Shown here: positions 6,601-8,150 of the stretch, one piece after another
How the letters are laid out: every line of letters starts with the position of its first letter
Numbering within the stretch: position 1 is the first letter of the stretch
Origin: an uncultured Roseburia sp.
GTDB lineage: Bacteria > Bacillota > Clostridia > Lachnospirales > Lachnospiraceae
Length of the DNA: 8,150 nt
Direction of reading: 5' to 3'
NCBI GenBank assembly: GCA_905206195.1
Contig: CAJLGN010000046.1
Coordinates: forward strand, 1 to 8,150
Program-made: the position numbers and the translations under genes
The notes under the pieces: model-generated
What the model saw: only the letters and a program-made list of their open reading frames with translations
What the model was told of the DNA's origin: nothing
Databases searched by the model: none

Positions 6601-6671
6601 TCGTTATATGACTGACGGAACAAGTGGAGGAACCACGTGGAGTATAACGAATCAATGCCGACCGTCTGGGC
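6601..6671 (+). promoter_or_regulatory. ZTP (pfl-motif) riboswitch aptamer
   Basis: This RNA senses ZTP/ZMP, the purine-pathway intermediate AICAR phosphates that build up when 10-formyl-tetrahydrofolate is scarce. P1 is a perfect 8-bp stem, TCGTTATA (6601-6608) with TATAACGA (6643-6650). Inside it lie the conserved CTGACGG (6612-6618) and the P2 hairpin GTGG/CCAC (6624-6627, 6633-6636) with its GGAA-type loop, then GTGGAG. After a short linker, P3 holds the hallmark CCGTCTGGGC (6662-6671). The pseudoknot pairs GACGG (6614-6618) with CCGTC (6662-6666). In the family consensus this is GGCGG/CCGCC, so both sides have changed together here, keeping pairing. Upstream of pfl genes is the namesake location of the motif. 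Confidence 0.93.
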
Positions 6672-6705
6672 GAATGCTACCCGGACTGTCGGCTTATTCT
6701 ATATT
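6657..6705 (+). terminator. Riboswitch expression platform: terminator overlapping aptamer P3
   Basis: GCCGACCGTCTGGG (6657-6670) pairs with CCCGGACTGTCGGC (6680-6693), a 14-position stem with a single C/T mismatch and one G-T wobble, closing a 9-nt loop. A T-rich stretch, TTATTCTATATT (6694-6705), follows. The 5' arm contains the pseudoknot strand CCGTC, so the aptamer fold and the full terminator exclude each other. Ligand binding should favour read-through, making this an ON switch. The T-tract is broken by A and C, so termination may be leaky. Confidence 0.8.
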
Positions 6706-6841
6706 AGGACCTCTGATTCCAGAGGATCGGGGTATCCCAAATGAAATGAGCGCAAACAGGCATAACGGGAAGAGAACTTGATGTGGACAAAGACGAGGTG
6801 ACTGTGGGACAGTCAAAGAGAGTCAAGCAGGAGGGAAAATC
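6706..6841 (+). promoter_or_regulatory. pflB leader between riboswitch and start codon, with extra hairpins and RBS
   Basis: About 135 nt separate the riboswitch terminator from the pflB ATG. It contains the hairpin CCTCTG-ATTC-CAGAGG (6710-6725), an overlapping GGAT/ATCC pairing (6724-6727, 6734-6737), and GACTGT-GGG-ACAGTC (6800-6814). The ribosome binding site AGGAGGG (6829-6835) lies 6 nt before the ATG and is strong. None of the hairpins clearly sequesters the RBS. No uORF with its own convincing RBS is seen. The function of the extra leader is unknown. Confidence 0.5.
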
Positions 6842-8150
6842 ATGAAAAACGCAATGCCGAATGAATGGAGAGCTTTTCGCGGAGGGTGCTGGGAGCGCGA
6901 GATTAATGTAAGAGATTTTATTCAGAAAAATTACGCTCCATATGAGGGGGATGATGCCTTTTTGACGGGCCCGACACAGGATACAACAGAGCTGTGGAAG
7001 CAGGTGCTGGAGCTCTCAAAACAGGAGAGGGAGGCAGGCGGCGTCCTGGATATGGACACCGAAATCATTTCGACGATCATCGCCCACGGACCTGGGTATT
7101 TGGATAAAGGCAGGGAGAAAATCGTAGGATTTCAGACGGACAAGCCGTTTAAGCGCGCACTGCAGCCCTACGGTGGAATCCGGACGGCGGTAAAGGCATG
7201 TGAGGATAACGGATATCAGGTAGACCCCGAGGTGGTTACATATTTTACGACGCACAGAAAGACGCACAATGCGGGAGTGTTTGACGCCTACACGCCGGAG
7301 ATGCGAGCCTGCCGCTCCGCACATATCATAACGGGCCTGCCAGATGCATACGGGCGTGGACGCATCATCGGTGATTACAGAAGACCGGCGCTTTACGGTG
7401 TAGACCGTCTGATTGAGGACAAGGAGGAGCAGCTGAACTCTACCAGAACGATCATGTACTCCGACGTGATTCGGGAGAGGGAGGAGCTGTCCGAGCAGAT
7501 CCGTGCGCTTAAGATGCTAAAGGAGCTGGCAAAAATTTACGGCTGTGACATCTCAAAGCCTGCGAGCAATGTAAAGGAGGCCACACAGGCGGTATATTTT
7601 GCTTACCTTGCGGCGGTCAAGGAGCAGAACGGGGCGGCGATGAGCCTCGGGAGAACCTCCACATTTTTGGATATCTACGCGGAGCGGGATCTTTTGGAGG
7701 GGACGTTTACCGAACAGCAGATTCAGGAGATTGTCGATCAGTTTGTGATGAAGCTGCGCTGCGTAAAGTTTGCCCGCACACCGGAGTACAACAATATTTT
7801 TGCGGGGGATCCCACCTGGGTCACAGAGGCGATTGCGGGAATGGGCGTGGACGGGAGACCGATGGTGACAAAGATGTCCTACCGCTATTTAAACACGCTG
7901 AATAATATTGGAGCTGCACCGGAGCCGAATATGACGGTTCTCTGGTCGGTGCAGCTCCCGGAGAATTTCAAAAGGTTCTGTGCCGAGACCTCCATCCGGC
8001 ACTCGGCAATCCAGTACGAAAATGATGACATTATGCGCGTGGTGCACGGGGATGATTACGGCATTGCCTGCTGTGTCTCCTCCATGCGCATCGGCAAGGA
8101 GATGCAGTTTTTTGGTGCGCGGGCCAATCTGGCAAAGTGCCTGCTCTACG
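6842..8150 (+). CDS. pflB: Pyruvate formate-lyase (formate C-acetyltransferase), 3'-truncated by window edge
   Basis: A glycyl-radical enzyme converting pyruvate and CoA to acetyl-CoA and formate without oxygen; cytoplasmic, and central to mixed-acid fermentation. The 436 visible codons are open to the window end; the family is about 750 aa. The N-terminal [39 protein letters not shown] and [15 protein letters not shown] blocks are near-identical to known PflB, as is YENDDIMR. The adjacent active-site cysteines are Cys410-Cys411 in GIACCVS (E. coli Cys418/419), followed by [15 protein letters not shown], which separates true PFL from glycerol dehydratase and other relatives. The glycyl-radical loop near the C-terminus lies beyond the window, as would any pflA activase gene. 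Translation starts at the ATG after AGGAGGG. Expression is probably set by the ZTP riboswitch upstream, tying formate supply to one-carbon demand. Confidence 0.97.
   Translation, partial: MKNAMPNEWRAFRGGCWEREINVRDFIQKNYAPYEGDDAFLTGPTQDTTELWKQVLELSKQEREAGGVLDMDTEIISTIIAHGPGYLDKGREKIVGFQTDKPFKRALQPYGGIRTAVKACEDNGYQVDPEVVTYFTTHRKTHNAGVFDAYTPEMRACRSAHIITGLPDAYGRGRIIGDYRRPALYGVDRLIEDKEEQLNSTRTIMYSDVIREREELSEQIRALKMLKELAKIYGCDISKPASNVKEATQAVYFAYLAAVKEQNGAAMSLGRTSTFLDIYAERDLLEGTFTEQQIQEIVDQFVMKLRCVKFARTPEYNNIFAGDPTWVTEAIAGMGVDGRPMVTKMSYRYLNTLNNIGAAPEPNMTVLWSVQLPENFKRFCAETSIRHSAIQYENDDIMRVVHGDDYGIACCVSSMRIGKEMQFFGARANLAKCLLY

Overview
The window looks like chromosome of an anaerobic, fermentative Firmicute, most likely a Lachnospiraceae-type Clostridium relative. 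The grounds are a pyruvate formate-lyase gene under a ZTP (pfl-motif) riboswitch, a YtrA-type GntR regulator, strong AGGAGG-like ribosome binding sites, classical TTGACA/TAATAT-type promoters, and tyrosine integrases of a type common on clostridial mobile elements. This placement is inferred from gene content; no taxonomic marker is present.

Layout. Positions 1-2330 are the end of a mobile element: two closely related tyrosine recombinases in tandem. The first is cut by the left window edge; the second is complete at 399 aa. An intrinsic terminator lies between them. Positions 2331-2794 carry no convincing gene but are rich in hairpins, including a very good terminator at 2517-2546 and another at 2704-2735. 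The element/host junction (attR) most likely lies here, but the exact site cannot be fixed from one end.

Positions 2795-3583 encode a GH25 muramidase with a C-terminal LysM domain and no signal peptide. Positions 3706-6499 form a tight operon: a YtrA-type GntR repressor, a multi-spanning membrane protein ending in a DUF5808-like motif and a PH-like domain, and a tRNA-dihydrouridine synthase. Both junctions are 4-bp ATGA overlaps. The operon has a consensus promoter whose -10 box sits inside a long inverted repeat, a likely autoregulatory operator.

Positions 6568-8150 are the pflB transcription unit: a near-consensus promoter with 17-bp spacing, a ZTP aptamer, an overlapping terminator as expression platform, about 135 nt of further leader, and the first 436 codons of pflB. 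ZTP/ZMP builds up when 10-formyl-tetrahydrofolate is short. Switching pflB on then yields formate for one-carbon metabolism, a coherent known logic. The clearest items for follow-up are the riboswitch, the GntR operator with its unusual operon partners, the signal-less GH25-LysM gene next to the element, the paired integrases, and an Ala/Gly/Ser-rich insertion in the dihydrouridine synthase. I found no CRISPR array, tRNA, rRNA or wholly new system.
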